Origin: Sophora flavescens
Lineage: Eukaryota > Streptophyta > Magnoliopsida > Fabales > Fabaceae
DNA length: 64,000 nt
Direction of reading: 5' to 3'
Assembly: GCA_030762895.1 (NCBI GenBank)
Contig: CM061067.1
Coordinates: 164,236,518 to 164,300,517 of the forward strand
Part shown: positions 1 to 11,850 of the stretch, in pieces
Numbering within the stretch: position 1 is the stretch's first letter
Layout: each line of letters opens with the position of its first letter
Made by a program: the position numbers and the translations under genes
The notes under the pieces: generated by a model
What the model saw: the letters and a program-made list of their open reading frames with translations, nothing else
What the model was told of the DNA's origin: nothing
The model's database searches: none

Positions 1-2148
1 GAGTTAAACCTATCTTCTTGAAAGATAGCATCCCTAGACTCAATTACTGTATTTACAGGATATGAGTCATTAGATTCTATAATCATGAATCTATATGCTT
101 TACTATTCTTAGCATAGCCTAGGAACACACATTCAATTCCCATGTCTCCTAATTTCTTTCTTTTTGGTTCAGGAACTTTTACTATTGCCCTACAACCCCA
201 AACTTTGAAATAGTCAAGGTTGGGCTTTCTATTTTTCCAAAGCTCATATGGGGTTATTTTGGTCCTTTTGTTTGGAACTCTATTCAAGATATAACAAGCC
301 GTCAACAAGGCTTCTCCCCAATAACCCTTTTTCTAGACCAGAATATGATAACATTGCATTTACCATTTCTTCTAATACCCTATTTTTCCTTTCAGCTATA
401 CCGTTTTGTTGTGGGGAATAAGGTGCGGTTGTTAGGTGAATTATTCCAGTAGACTCAAAGTAATTAGGGTTATAGAACTCTCCTCCTCTATCACTCCTAA
501 AACATTTCATAAATGTTTCATGTTGAAGTTCCACTTCTGTTTTAAATATCTTAAATTTATCTAACACTTCATCATTTGAATGCATTAAATATACATAGCA
601 ATATCTAGTACAGTCATCTATGAATGTCACAAAATATTGTTTACCACTTATAGTGGGCTAACCATGTAAATCACATACATCAGAATGAATTAAATCTAAC
701 ACTTTAGAACTTCTTTCAACTCTAGGAAAATGAAATCTAGTTATCTTAGTTAGCATACAAGTTGTACATGCATCCGAAATTCTACTTGTTTTAGGAATTA
801 AATATGAATTCATCATTTCAACCATTTTCCTAAAATTAACATGTCCTAAACGAGAATGCCATAAATTACAAGACTCAACAATATAAGCAAAAATAAATCC
901 ATTATCATTAATAACATTGAGTTTGAGCATATTCTCACAAATGTATCCCTTACCTACAAACATTCCTCCCTTAGAGAGAATAAACTTGTCTCCCTCAAAT
1001 ACGCATTTAAACCCGTATTTATTAAGTAACTGTACAGAAATTAAATTCTTCCTAACATCTGGTACATAATAAACATCTGTAAGAGTGACTACTTTTCTCG
1101 AAGTGAATTCTAGTTCCACCGTCCCTTTGCCTTTAACTTGGACAGCTGATGCATTTCCCATATATAGAACGATTCTATCTTCTTCATTAATTGTCTTGAA
1201 GAGATCCTTCTTCTTACACACATGACGAGTTGCACCGGAATCAATCCACCATGATCCAATATCTTCTATCATGTTGATTTCAGAAATGACCGCAACAAGA
1301 TTGTCCTTTGTTGCACTAGATTCCTTCTCGTTTTCCTTTTTCAGGTGATGACAATTCCTCTTGAAATGTCCCGGTTTTCCACAATAGAAACAACCATTTT
1401 TATTTTTATTTTTCTTGTAGTCATTCTCATTGTTGTTTTCATAAGATTTTCCAAAATCTTGATTCCTCTTTTTAGAGGACTTACCAGATTTCCCTTCCTC
1501 TACTACATGCACCTTCTCATGAACAGAATTTTCTTTAGTATCATCTTGTTTACGATACTCTTCTTCTAAACAAAGGTGATTCCCCAACCTTTCAAGAGCA
1601 ATGTCATATTTCCGATGTTTAAGACTTATTTTAAAGTCTTTCCATGAAGGAGGAAGTTTGTCAATGATTGAGGAGACAATGATGGTTTCATCCATGTGCA
1701 TATTATGTTGTTTGTAGTTATTGAGAATACATTCAATTTCATGCATGTGTTCCATGATAGGCATACCATCAACCGTTTTATAATTATTAAAGTGACTAAC
1801 AAGAAATTTCTTACTTGTTGCGTCCTCCATTATGTATCTTGCCTCAAGTTTCTCCCATAGTTCTTTTGAGGATCCCGTATTTTGATACACATCGAACAAT
1901 GAGTCGGTCATGCCATTCAAAATATTCCCTATGCAAATGTAGTCATCATTAACCCACTTGTTCCTCTCACGAGTCTCATTGATAGTCTCATCTTTTCTTT
2001 CCTCCGGTCTTGGTGTGTTCAACACATATGCCACCTTCAATGTTGTAAGAAGGAAGTGCATCTTCTTTTGCCAACGATGAAAGTTTCCACCTTCGAACCT
2101 CTCAAGTTTCATAAAGTCAGAAGTCATCTCCTTCAACGTTGCAATCAT
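1..2148 (-). pseudogene. Ty1/copia gag-pol, 5' part, broken
   Basis: Minus-strand copia polyprotein of the TNT1-94-like type, running out of the window at position 1. The frame from 2148 down to 658 shows, in order, a UBN2-type gag, a CCHC zinc knuckle (CFYCGKPGHFKRNC), the aspartic protease motif WWIDSGATRHVC and a GAG-pre-integrase motif LWHSRLGHVN. An in-frame TAG at 655-657 interrupts it. The same frame then continues (630-280) with the integrase core: IDDCTRY, RSDRGGEF and NGIAERKNR, so the D, D and E positions are present. A frameshift near 330-345 ends this frame, but coding similarity continues in another frame to position 1. Reverse transcriptase and RNase H lie outside the window. 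The order gag-PR-IN is what defines Ty1/copia. It is non-functional as it stands. Confidence 0.9.
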
Positions 2149-2618
2149 TGTTACAAAATCGAACCTAAAGATTGTTAGATAATGGGATCTGACCTACAAC
2201 AAAGAAGAAGAAAACAAAGGTAATGCGCAATCTCCAAGGCGTGTAGGAATGCTAGGATTTAGGTTCGATTCGCCCCCACCAATCTCTCCTCGTAGATTGG
2301 ATGCAACAGGTGTAACCGGAGAATCCCCTTCAGGATACAATGGAGTAACCTTGGTTTGACCTGCACACCCTAAACCAAGCATATCGTCAATGGCAGTTTA
2401 CAGAACAATAGTCTTCTTAACTCTCTCTGGGCACAAAGGAGAAAAGAAGGTGATTTGGATGAAGAATGGTTGAGAGATTCTAAGATTTTTCAAACCAATT
2501 ACTACATGTAGATGGTTTTATTTATAGACCAACTCATGTCACTTGGTGAAGCAAAACAACTCTTGAAAAATTCCGCAATCGGTCAAATTCGATAAATAAG
2601 TAATATTAATGTTCAACA
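2149..2618 (-). repeat. Leader and putative 5' LTR of the copia element
   Basis: Sequence upstream of the gag start, read on the minus strand. A plausible LTR start TGTTGAACATTAAT lies at 2618 reading leftward. A TATA-like TATAAATAAAACC (complement of 2514-2527) fits an LTR promoter. I could not find the usual initiator-methionine primer site, so the LTR/leader boundary is unresolved. Extent is inferred. Confidence 0.45.
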
Positions 2619-2636
2619 ACTGAAACAACACATCAG

Positions 2637-2739
2637 TTGGCCTAGTAGCCAGCGGATGCGCCCCTTGCCTCATAGAGCCGAGTTCGAATCCGTGCTTCTA
2701 TCGTTTTTGCACTATTAAAGTTTAAAATAAAACGGTCAC
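2637..2739 (+). mobile_element. SINE-like tRNA-derived fragment
   Basis: Contains a box-A-like motif (TTGGCCTAGTAGCC, 2637-2650) and a box-B-like motif (CGAGTTCGAATCC, 2679-2691), with the spacing of a Pol III internal promoter. No acceptor stem can be folded and no clear target duplication is visible, so a SINE head is more likely than a tRNA gene. It ends against the LTR at 2740. Confidence 0.5.
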
Positions 2740-3120
2740 TGTGACACCCTTTCCCGGGCATTACATTACTTGACCCTTTTTACCAATATTAACGATATTT
2801 GAAGGCATGTCGATTTCTTTCGGAAGTTAATACTTAATTGGTTTTTCATTTTAATTTAAAACTCTCAACATAAGATGGGGAAATTAAAAGATAAACTTAC
2901 ATTCATAGAAGACATACATAATATTCACATTGATAACAAACACCTTCTTAGTGACAGGTGCATTGACAGAAGTTTCATTGAGTATACATCCAAGTTACTT
3001 AAAACAAAATACTAAAGTCATACTAGAGGTTAAGGAGACAATTTAAGCATGTTCTTGAAAAGGTCCATCCAACATCACCACTCCAAAATGAAACTATACT
3101 TCCTAAGCTGGTCAAGACAA

Positions 3121-3582
3121 CTAGTGATACCCATTTGGGAGACCATAAAAGTCTCCCTCATTTCCAGAAGAAATATCAGAAGAGGATACTTCCACCCCGG
3201 CTCCCTCGCCAAGTGCATCATCATCATCATCATCACTGCTCATAGGATGATACTGAGGGTCCTCATCCATGAATTCCTCCGGATCCTCCTCTATGGGTGA
3301 AGCTGGCACCACATTCAGAGGTGGTGGATTCAACACTAACTGTCCTAAGTCTGCTAGGTGCTGTACATACAACCAAGCTGGCGGAAGTGATATCTGTATG
3401 GTCTCAACGGTATGAATCCTCCTCTCTGGACCTCCCTCCTGTGTTTCTTCTATAGTGCAAACTGGGTCAGTGTACTCGGCCATGTGATTCCCCGGATGAA
3501 TCACCCAAGCCCCAGGGTTGTTGGTATCCTCAAACATGATCGTCGGCACCCGGGAGTGCACAAGAGGCAGAGCTGGGTCCAT
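3121..3582 (-). CDS. Acidic reading frame inside LTR, function unknown
   Basis: A 153-codon minus-strand frame near the left end of the long LTR. It encodes a proline- and acid-rich protein with a run of six aspartates near the C-terminus (SSDDDDDDALGEG) followed by a serine/aspartate segment. There is no domain I recognise, no signal peptide and no membrane segment. It ends within the LTR and has no evident promoter. It could be a genuine LTR-encoded product on the antisense strand or chance coding in GC-richer LTR sequence. Confidence 0.25.
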   Translation of the reverse strand: MDPALPLVHSRVPTIMFEDTNNPGAWVIHPGNHMAEYTDPVCTIEETQEGGPERRIHTVETIQISLPPAWLYVQHLADLGQLVLNPPPLNVVPASPIEEDPEEFMDEDPQYHPMSSDDDDDDALGEGAGVEVSSSDISSGNEGDFYGLPNGYH

Positions 3583-6251
3583 CTAGTCTCAACATAACAG
3601 GATACATACATATATACATGAATGAAAATGTAAGGGTAAGATACCAATATATGGATAATTATGACAACCATATGCTCCCAAAACACACAGAGTAACATAT
3701 ACAAGTAACAAGATATCATTTTAAAAAGTGCATAACAAGAGATAATCATCACTTTTGAAAACCATGGCACTTCTATGATTCCATGTCTATCCTAATCTCT
3801 GGAGACTCCAACTTCACTTTGTTTAAAATGAGCTGGTCAGGACCAAAATCTTTGCCATAAAAGGCACAACGTGTTAGTCCACTACACTACCCAAAACTCT
3901 TGGCACAGTGTGCAACGTGCGTGGATATCCATAGCATACTATCCAACTCAAGGCATAGTAATCAAGGCATATGGATTTCATTGTCCATCAAGGCATAATG
4001 ATACAACGTGGCATGAAATACCCTGCCCTTCAAGGTACTCACACAAAACAACTTTGGACACGTCAGCCAAATGCATGAAAAACATTTTATTTTCGCAGCT
4101 TCTGTTTGTGTGTAATTATTTTCTTGTCGAAGCTCAAAGGCTCACGACCTCCATAATTTTTCAGTGTATTAAAATTTGTAAACACAGGACATTTGAGTCC
4201 GAGTGTCCAATCACAAGAGTCTTAAACCGATGCACCAGTCTAAGACTTTGTGGTAGTAGAAATCAACTTTTCACTTTTACTGCTTTTACCACGTTTGTAT
4301 AACGTATGTAGGACACGAAGTCCACAACAACATATAGGGACACACGACCCACAACAATGTGACACGGATCATAGATCAACGTGTTTAATTACACTAGTAG
4401 CCCGACGTCTCAGTTACTAGGTCCACTTTTCAACGTTATTTTTCGTTAAGTGAAAAACAAAACAAAAATAAATCTCCATAACTTATCCAAGTTATTGGAA
4501 TATTGTATTGAGCAAAGTAAAAAAATTTATTTGAAATTCATTTTTCAAAAATCACCTTGACTTTTTATTTATTTAAATTCACTCTTTTTCATTAAAACCA
4601 AATTTATTTTCCTTAAAAAATTTCTTTTAATTCAAGAATTTAATTTGGAAATTATTTTTAAAATATTTCCAAAAATTCTAATCCTTTTCTTTATTCAAAA
4701 TGATATGAAATTTCTTTGTTCAAAATATGTTTTTTCATAAAATTTCTAATGTTACAAATTTTGAAATTTTTTTTTAACTTTCTTCTCTTTTTCAAACAAA
4801 ATTAAACTTCTTTTCAAAAACATTATTTATTTGTAAACTTCTTTCATAATTTTGTTAAGACTTTTATCGTAACTTATTAAATTGAGCTCTAACCCAAGGT
4901 TAGGCTTCTCATGCAACAACTCAACAATTAAACTATCACTTCAACATATTCACAACATCATAAGCATTTTATAAAATAAACCAACATATAGTACATGAAA
5001 AAAAAAATCAAACTCAGCATATCAATACAAACCAACATCAACCATCAACCAAACATCATGGTAAAATATCAACCAAGCATCATATCAAACAACAATAGGT
5101 AACACATAGTTATCACAAATTAATATCCCTCAGGCTATCTTCCCTTACCTCAGATTAAACCGGTAAAGGATTTGATAGCGGTTTCAAAGCAACGAACTTG
5201 AGTTTCACATTACGATTGCAAATCTAAACAAAACCAAGGTTTAACATATGTTAAAATTTTCATAAAGTCATCCCAAAATCATCATGCATGTTTCGGCCAT
5301 GTCAAGAAATAGTGGAAAAATACTATTTTTCATCAATCTAATTTCATGCATGTAAACTTTATAGTGTTCTAAGCATCATTTAGCTTAAAAAAATTAAACA
5401 AGCCTCATCAACTCATCAAGTGAGTTTCGGCTATCACAAGCCAACAAGGCTAGGAACACTAAATTTTTTCATGCACCATTGTTAAGTTACTAATGTAAAG
5501 AACTTAGTGTATTAACCATGCAACCTTTCAAGTGATTAAAAATTTGGCCTCACTAACTTAAAAATTTTAGATTTTTGGCAATAGAACCATCACAAAAAAG
5601 TATACATAGTCTAAAAAAAATGCTTTGGTTGAGAAAATTCATGAACCAAAGATCTAAAGCCATGCATGTGAGATTTTCATCAAAATCTTTCATTTTTTCC
5701 CTCTTGGTGTTTTTGGTTACACCATGATCATAGGGTATGAAGATTTTTCACCACATGCAAGACATAAACATGAAAGTGAAAATGAGTAGAAGTTGATAGG
5801 AACCATTCTTATGCAAAAAGGATTTTGTTTTCAAGATCATAAGTTGGAATCATGAACATATAATATAAAATCAACATGCATGAATTTTCTTTTGCAAAAC
5901 CATCAACTTTTCCTCCCTTAGGGTTTCGGCCAACCCCTCTAAATAGGTCATGGGAAAGTCTTCTTCAACATGCAAGTGTTGATGATGGTAAGAAGAATGA
6001 GTAGAAGTTGAAAAAATGTAGTTTTGAAACAAAATAAACAAACTTTCATGAATCAACTCAACTTGCAAGTGAAGATAATGATCATAGAAGAAAAGTGCAG
6101 AACCATATATGAAGTTTATACCTAGGAGCTGCTGGAAAATGGAAGCTTGAAAGCATAAAAAAAAACTTGATCTTTCTTAAGAAGAAAAAGAACTAACTAA
6201 GTGTGGTTTTGAAGTTTAAGAGAGTGAAGGAGAAGGGTTTAAATAGAGACC

Positions 6252-6270
6252 GGGGGGGGGGGGGGGGGGG
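6252..6270 (+). repeat. 19-base guanine homopolymer
   Basis: An uninterrupted G run in an otherwise AT-rich LTR. It could form a G-quadruplex and is also a place where sequence length may be wrong. Confidence 0.95.
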
Positions 6271-6867
6271 CACTGGTTTCAGTAGAAAAGGGAGAGGAAA
6301 ATAAAAAAAAATTAAAAGTATTTTTAATATAAATTTTGAAATATAATAATTTATTATGATAATTATGATTTTGTGCCAAAAAATTACTATTCATCTTACA
6401 AAAAATTTGATTTTCCTCACCCAACACTCCAAAATCTGATACAAGTTATTTCCCTTTATTTTTGTTTCATTCCGGTTAAATATCTATACCGAATCGATCG
6501 TATTTCTAAGGAAAATCACACCCGAAAAATCAATAAAATATTTTTTTTAACGAAAATTTTAAAATAGTGGAAACATTAGCTATCGTAATTAGAAGCCTAA
6601 TCGTTTCGTTCACGAGTAAAAATTTCATTTTCTGATCAGTAAACTTTTAGCGATAGAGAAAACGTGGATCGTGATTCGTCTGAATTTTCAACTGAAATTT
6701 TTACTGGAGCTTCCTAAGATAAACTAAGTTATGAAAATGATTTAAGTTTATCAAAATAATCTCTAAACCTCTATACTATACCGCAAACTTGTACTAAATT
6801 AACAACATTATACGTATTTATTTTACAGTTGATAACCTTTAATGTTTTATAAATTTTGAAAATCTCT

Positions 6868-8975
6868 CGCGATAAGAAGAAGAGGAAGAGCCATATGGAC
6901 AACAGCATCAAAGTCAAAGGGAGAGGGAACCTCGGAGGCGTAGTAAGGAGCAGGGCCGACGAGGAAGAGGTGAGGAAGAAGGAGGATGAGAAGAGGAAGA
7001 GAGCGAGCCATGGAGACAATAACCTAAAAGTCAAAGGGAGAAGGGACAAGAGCGACAACAAAGTGGAAGGGGAAGCGAACAAGAGGAAGAAGGGGGTGGA
7101 GAGGAGAACGTCGTCGTGAGGATCCAGAAGAGAGGGAGAAGATGAGGAGGCGTGAGTCGAGGCAGAGGGAGGAGACCCCTAAGAAGAGGGAGCAACGTGA
7201 AGAGAGAGAAGGACCAAGTTCGCAATCATAGTGACGATCACAAAGACGGAGCAATCCTTTTCACTTCAACTCAAACAGGTTCCAGATTCATTACGAGAAT
7301 CGAAACGGTCAAATCCGTGTCCTCCAGAGGTTCGACCAAAGATCCAGTAAACTACAGAACCTCCAAAACTATCATATTGTAGAGTACGAATCCTGACCCC
7401 ACACCTTAGTTCTTCCCCACCACTCTGATGCTGAGTACATCCTCGTTGTCCTCAAAGGTAATTCAATTATCTATTAAGGATAATTAATTAATTGATTGCA
7501 AAGAATTAATTTTATTCATTATTGGGAATGGGATTGCAGGGAGGGCTACAATCACGGTAGTGAAGTCCAACGACAAACAAGCTTACAACCTTGAGTATGG
7601 CCATGTCCTGAGACTTCCTGCTGGGACCACTGCTTACATCCTTAATCGAGATGACAATCAGAATCTGAGAGTAGTCAAACTTGCCATACCTGTTAACAAA
7701 CCTGGACAATTTGATGTAATTCTCATTATCATATCTCTCACATTCATTGTTCTTCCTGCTCCAACTCATTTGTTTCTTTCTTCCCATCAAGCACTGAAAA
7801 CCAACAATCCTACTTTCAAGGCTTTAGCAGGAATACTTTAGAGGCTGCCTTCAATGTAAGCCATAAGCCACATTATTTTGTTAGCATTTGTTTGTTTGTT
7901 AATTGTTGAGTAAATATAATTATATGCTTGTTATGATTGCATAGACCCGATACGAGGAGATACAAAGGATTCTGTTAGGGGAGGAGGAACAGGAGCTGGA
8001 ACAAGAACAAGGACAACAGAGCCAAGAAGAGGGAGTGATAGTCAAAGTGTCAAAGGAACAGATCAAGGAACTTAGCAGACATGCCCAATCCAGCTCCAAA
8101 AGAGGCAAACACAGCAAACACTCTGAATCTAGCCCTTTTAACTTGAGAAGCAACAACCCTGTCTATTCCAACAAGTTTGGCAACTTTTACGAGATCACCC
8201 CAGACAAAAATCCCCAGCTTGAGGATTTGGAACTCTCTCTCTCCTATGCAGAGATTAACGAGGTATACAAACACAACCATACAGATCACAGGCGTCTTGG
8301 ATAGCCTTAAATTTGGACACTAATGATGTTGATTTGTTTTTTTAATAATTTAGGGAGCTTTAATGTTGCAACACTACAATTCAGAGGCAATAGAGATAGT
8401 TATAGTTAGCGAAGGAAAAGGAAACCTTGAACTCGTGGGTCTTAGAGAGCAACAATAACAACAAGAGCAGCAAGAGGAAGATGAGGAACAATAGGAGGAG
8501 CAGGAAGAGCAAGACCAAGGGGAAGAGGGGAATAGACAAGTTCAGAGGTATAGAGCTAGATTGTCTACACATGATACTTTTTTAATCCCGGCAGGTTATC
8601 CAATTTATCTGTATTTGCTTGGATTTGGCATTAATGCTGAGAAGAACCAGAGGAATTTCCTAGCAGGTATAATATAACACAATTTAGTTCAATGTACTAT
8701 ATATAGTATTTTGCTTTTGTGGCATGTCGACATTGTTTCAATTTGCTAATGCCCTTGCGGTGATTTAAAAATTTGAAGGTGATGATGACAATGTGATAAG
8801 CCAGTTAGATAGGCAAGTGAAGGAGATTGCGTTCCTTGGATCTGCTCAAGATGTTGAGTGGTTAATCAACAACCAACAACAATCCTACTTTGCGAGTGCT
8901 CAGCCTCAACAAAGTGGGGAGGGAATGCAGCGTAGAAGGGGTCCACTATCTTCGATTTTGGGTGCTTTTTATTGA
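6868..8975 (+). pseudogene. Vicilin/beta-conglycinin-like relic, copy 1
   Basis: A 7S seed storage globulin gene lacking its 5' end (no signal peptide; cut at the LTR junction). Remaining exons by comparison with copy 2: exon 1 remnant 6868-7458, 2 at 7540-7715, 3 at about 7777-7855, 4 at 7945-8262, 5 at 8354-8666, 6 at 8779-8975. Cupin-core peptides are clear: GQIRVLQRFDQRS, LPAGTTAYILNRDDNQNLR, VYSNKFGNFYEITPDKNPQL, and the terminal GPLSSILGAFY with a normal stop at 8973-8975. Damage: the exon 1 acidic extension is shifted; an in-frame TGA follows IVEYES; the acceptor AG and first codon of exon 3 are deleted; exon 5 has TAA and TAG in its Gln/Glu stretch and an altered segment before GFGINAEKNQRNFLA. 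Exons 2, 4 and 6 stay open. A poly(A) signal-like AATAAATAAAAT follows near 9083. No functional trimer-forming protein is possible. Confidence 0.92.
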
Positions 8976-9124
8976 GCAAACTATTTTATGTAACTACTAT
9001 CTATGTTGTAAGAGCTGACATTATTGAGTGACGAAAGAACTAGGCTCTTGTATCTAAACTAGAGCTCCACCTTTCTATTATGAATAAATAAAATCAGCTA
9101 AAAAAGTTTTGTGTGTCCTTCAAC

Positions 9125-10430
9125 TAGGGGTGGTAAATGGATGGATTGGATAAATTTTTATGCGGATTGTAATGGATGGATTGAAAACGATCCATTAATC
9201 CATTATGATCCATTAAAAATTCATTAAAAAAAAATCCAATCCATCCATGATCCATTTAATAAAATCCATCCAATTCATCCATTAACAACTTTTTTATGGA
9301 TGGATATCCAATCCATCCATAAAAATTATTTTAAAGAATAATTTTTTTTAATAATTAAATAATTTTATTAGTTTTAAAATATCCTTTCCCTCTCTCTCCT
9401 CTCTCTCTCTTTCCCATCTCTACCCTCTCTCTCTAAATTATTAAAAGATCACTGGCCCCAAGACGGACTTCTAGTGGGCTTGCGAAATTATTTCCATTTA
9501 ACTCAATATGAAATGAGTTAACCACTAAAATATATAATTCATTTCTGCGATTTTTTTACGTAGTTACATATTAAAATAAGAAAATGTTCTTTTGAAATGA
9601 ACTTATATTTAAATTAAGTGATAATCTATTTACCATTAATTTGATAAAATGCATTAAGATCTAAACTCTGTTTCTGTTTTTATTACTTCACTTTACAATT
9701 GTTTGAAGATCTGTGTTTTTGCCATTTGGGTCCATGTCATAAGATGATTCTAGAAATTTGATGTTGCTGTTGCTGAGATGAGTTTAGGCTAAATTACTGT
9801 AATCAGATTCTTCTTATGCAGGAATTTCAATTGACTTAACATATATAGACAGTATATGTTGCTTTCAGAAAATACTAAACAACCATAATTCTTTTCCCAT
9901 AATTGTTGACTTATCCAACAACCACCCTTGATTTTTATCAAAATTTTCCTGATTGTGTAGTATTCGTTGCTTTCAATCATGATTAGGTGATTAATTACCA
10001 TTCAAATTTATGCAGTCTACACTACTTGCCAATAAAATTATGCTTTCACTGTTACCAAGGTTAGAGGCAGGTTAAGGAAGTCTGGTCTTCATGGTAATAA
10101 TTATTTCTTTCTTTAATTTTTGGGAGGATCCATTAAAGAGTTCACCGGTAATTTTTCTTGATGGTGATATTGAAACAAGGTCTTGTCTATTTTGTGAAGC
10201 AGCTGTTTTCTTTAGTTCTTTTTTATAAACTTTATTCAATGGATTTGTTTTTTATTTCATATAGTGATCCAATGGATTTTATAACATAGTGGATGAATCA
10301 CTATCCATCCGAAAATGAAATGATCCAACTTGATCCAGTCCATTAATGTTTTTTTTTTAATGGATGGATTGGATGCATAACTCTTTGGATGGACTGGATG
10401 GTGGACAAATGAATATTTTTGCCACCCCTA
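9125..10430. mobile_element. hAT-type non-autonomous element A, 1306 bp
   Basis: Terminal inverted repeats TAGGGGTGGTAAA / TTTGCCACCCCTA. The flanking 8-bp duplication CCTTCAAC (9117-9124 and 10431-10438) is the hAT superfamily length. Both ends are crowded with ATGGATGGATTGGAT-like subterminal repeats, as expected of transposase binding sites. The middle has a pyrimidine-rich tract (9385-9440) and no coding sequence I recognise. Confidence 0.85.
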
Positions 10431-10438
10431 CCTTCAAC

Positions 10439-11842
10439 TAGGGGTGGAAATAGGTCAGGCCAGGCTTTGATTAAATAGGACTGGCCTGTTTGAAAATTTA
10501 AAAGTCTAAGCCTGGCCTGTTACCTGTCAAAGGCTTTTTTTTAAGCCTGACCTGACCTTTTTAAAAGCCTAGCTTGGCCTGTTAGCCTTTTTAAGGGCCT
10601 ATCTAATTTTATTAAAAGATACCCAATTGCTCTCTATTTATAGAATGATGGTCTGCTTCACATGTATAGTTTTAGCAATGTGGGACTAGTGAAGAAAACA
10701 TGGGCTATCAACTCTGCCTTCATGGCCTTCTATGCTTTTGCATCCGTTCTCCTTCGCTGGGTTGCCCTTGAACCTCATCTCCTTCACTAGCTCCCTTGCC
10801 TTACTTAAATCCCCTGCCACACATAAGGCACCCAGTAAAGTATTGAAAGTAACCACATTCGGTTTGCAGCCTAACTCTTCCATAGAAGTCACAATCTTAA
10901 GCGCCTCATCTACCTTATTCTGCTTACACATACCATTTATGTACACATTAATAAGTATAAACATCAGGAACGAGTCCAAACACAAGTATTTCATCAAATA
11001 GTTCATCTAACTTCACATAATCCCCTTCTACAACAATCCCACTCCAAATAATAGTATAACAAACAATGTAAGGCTTAATTCCACCTTCTTTCATCTGGTT
11101 CAGAATATTCAGAGCATCCATACCCCTCCCTTTCTTCACCAAAAACCTAATCATATTCGTATAATCCATGATATCATGACAAAATCCTAGTTTCCTCATA
11201 TCTCCCCAAACGACCAAAGCCTCAACACTGCTCAAATCCATTTGTTCACACAATGATGATACTATCAAAGAACATATCTTCACATCCAAACCATACCCAT
11301 CTTCTAACATACAATTCAGTATCTTAATGGCATAATCCACCCTCTTAATTCTACACAAGGCCTTGATCAAAACCCGAAAAGTTGATTCCTCAATGCGAAT
11401 GGGTACGTGTGTGTATTTTCTATAAAGTCTAGATCATGGAAAATACCAAACCGAAAACGCACACTTGCATCTTCAGGAGTTGCTGGTTTTACTGCAGCAT
11501 AATGGGTACGAGTGTGCATTTTCTATAAAGTCCCACATCTCTTAAAGTATACATGTGGAGCAAACCAACATTCTATAAATAAAGAACAAATTGCATCTCT
11601 TTAAATTATATAAATCATATTATATATATATAATAAAAATAATTTTATTTTTAATATTATTTATTTATTTATTATTTATAAATAGGTCGGCCTATCAGGT
11701 TTCGTAGGCTTTTTCTGAAGCTCAAGCCTGGCCTATTTATCTAAAAAAGCTTTTGAAAAAGCCTTTACCCGACCTTTTTATTAAATAGGCCAGGCCAGGC
11801 CATAGGACCCCTGTCAGGCGGCCTGGCCTACTTCCACCCCTA
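10439..11842. mobile_element. hAT-type element B carrying a PPR gene fragment, 1404 bp
   Basis: Terminal inverted repeats TAGGGGTGGAAATAGG / CCTACTTCCACCCCTA with subterminal AGGCCTGGCC-type repeats at both ends (10445-10610 and 11690-11832). It is flanked by CCTTCAAC on both sides (10431-10438 and 11843-11850), the same octamer used by element A and sharing its right copy. Inside are 0.7 kb of pentatricopeptide-repeat coding sequence and two copies of a GGGTACGWGTGTGYATTTTCTATAAAG-like stretch (11400 and 11505). No transposase is present, so mobilisation would have been in trans. Confidence 0.85.
10686..11370 (-). pseudogene. PPR (pentatricopeptide repeat) gene fragment
   Basis: Two minus-strand frames (11370-10948 and 11006-10686) read as consecutive P-type PPR motifs, for example GLVPDVYTY, then NVYINGMCKQNKVDEALKIV and CKPNVVTFNTLLGALC. 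A single extra T near 10962 separates the frames (ACTTATTAATGTG where ACTTATAATGTG would stay open). About six 35-residue repeats remain. There is no start, no N-terminal targeting sequence and no gene end. PPR proteins bind organellar RNA; this piece can no longer do so. Its position wholly inside the hAT inverted repeats says it was captured. Confidence 0.88.
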
Positions 11843-11850
11843 CCTTCAAC

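Larger units (their letters stand above)
2740..6830. mobile_element. Long gypsy-type LTR (solo or truncated)
   Basis: Starts with TGTGACACCC, the terminus typical of long LTRs of plant Ty3/gypsy elements. It is related over its length to the LTR at 23082-42236, including the end section with TCTGAATTTTCAAC (6680-6693, matching 42078-42091). The expected right end GGGTGTCACA is missing. Similarity stops near 6830, about 36 bp short, exactly where a 5'-truncated vicilin relic begins, so one deletion probably removed both ends. There is no primer site, polypurine tract or pol coding sequence. The interior is AT-rich and holds short local repeats (3860-4030), one acidic minus-strand reading frame (3121-3582) and a 19-G run. 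Confidence 0.7.

Noticed and set aside
2637..2710. Functional tRNA gene (also 51070 and 15493)
   Set aside because: Box A and B motifs are present but no acceptor or anticodon arms can be formed; the lengths and target duplications fit SINEs.
6771..7254. Leucine/serine-rich minus-strand frames that look like membrane proteins
   Set aside because: They are the antisense of GAA/GAG/AAG-rich vicilin exon 1; the same happens at 16357-16761.
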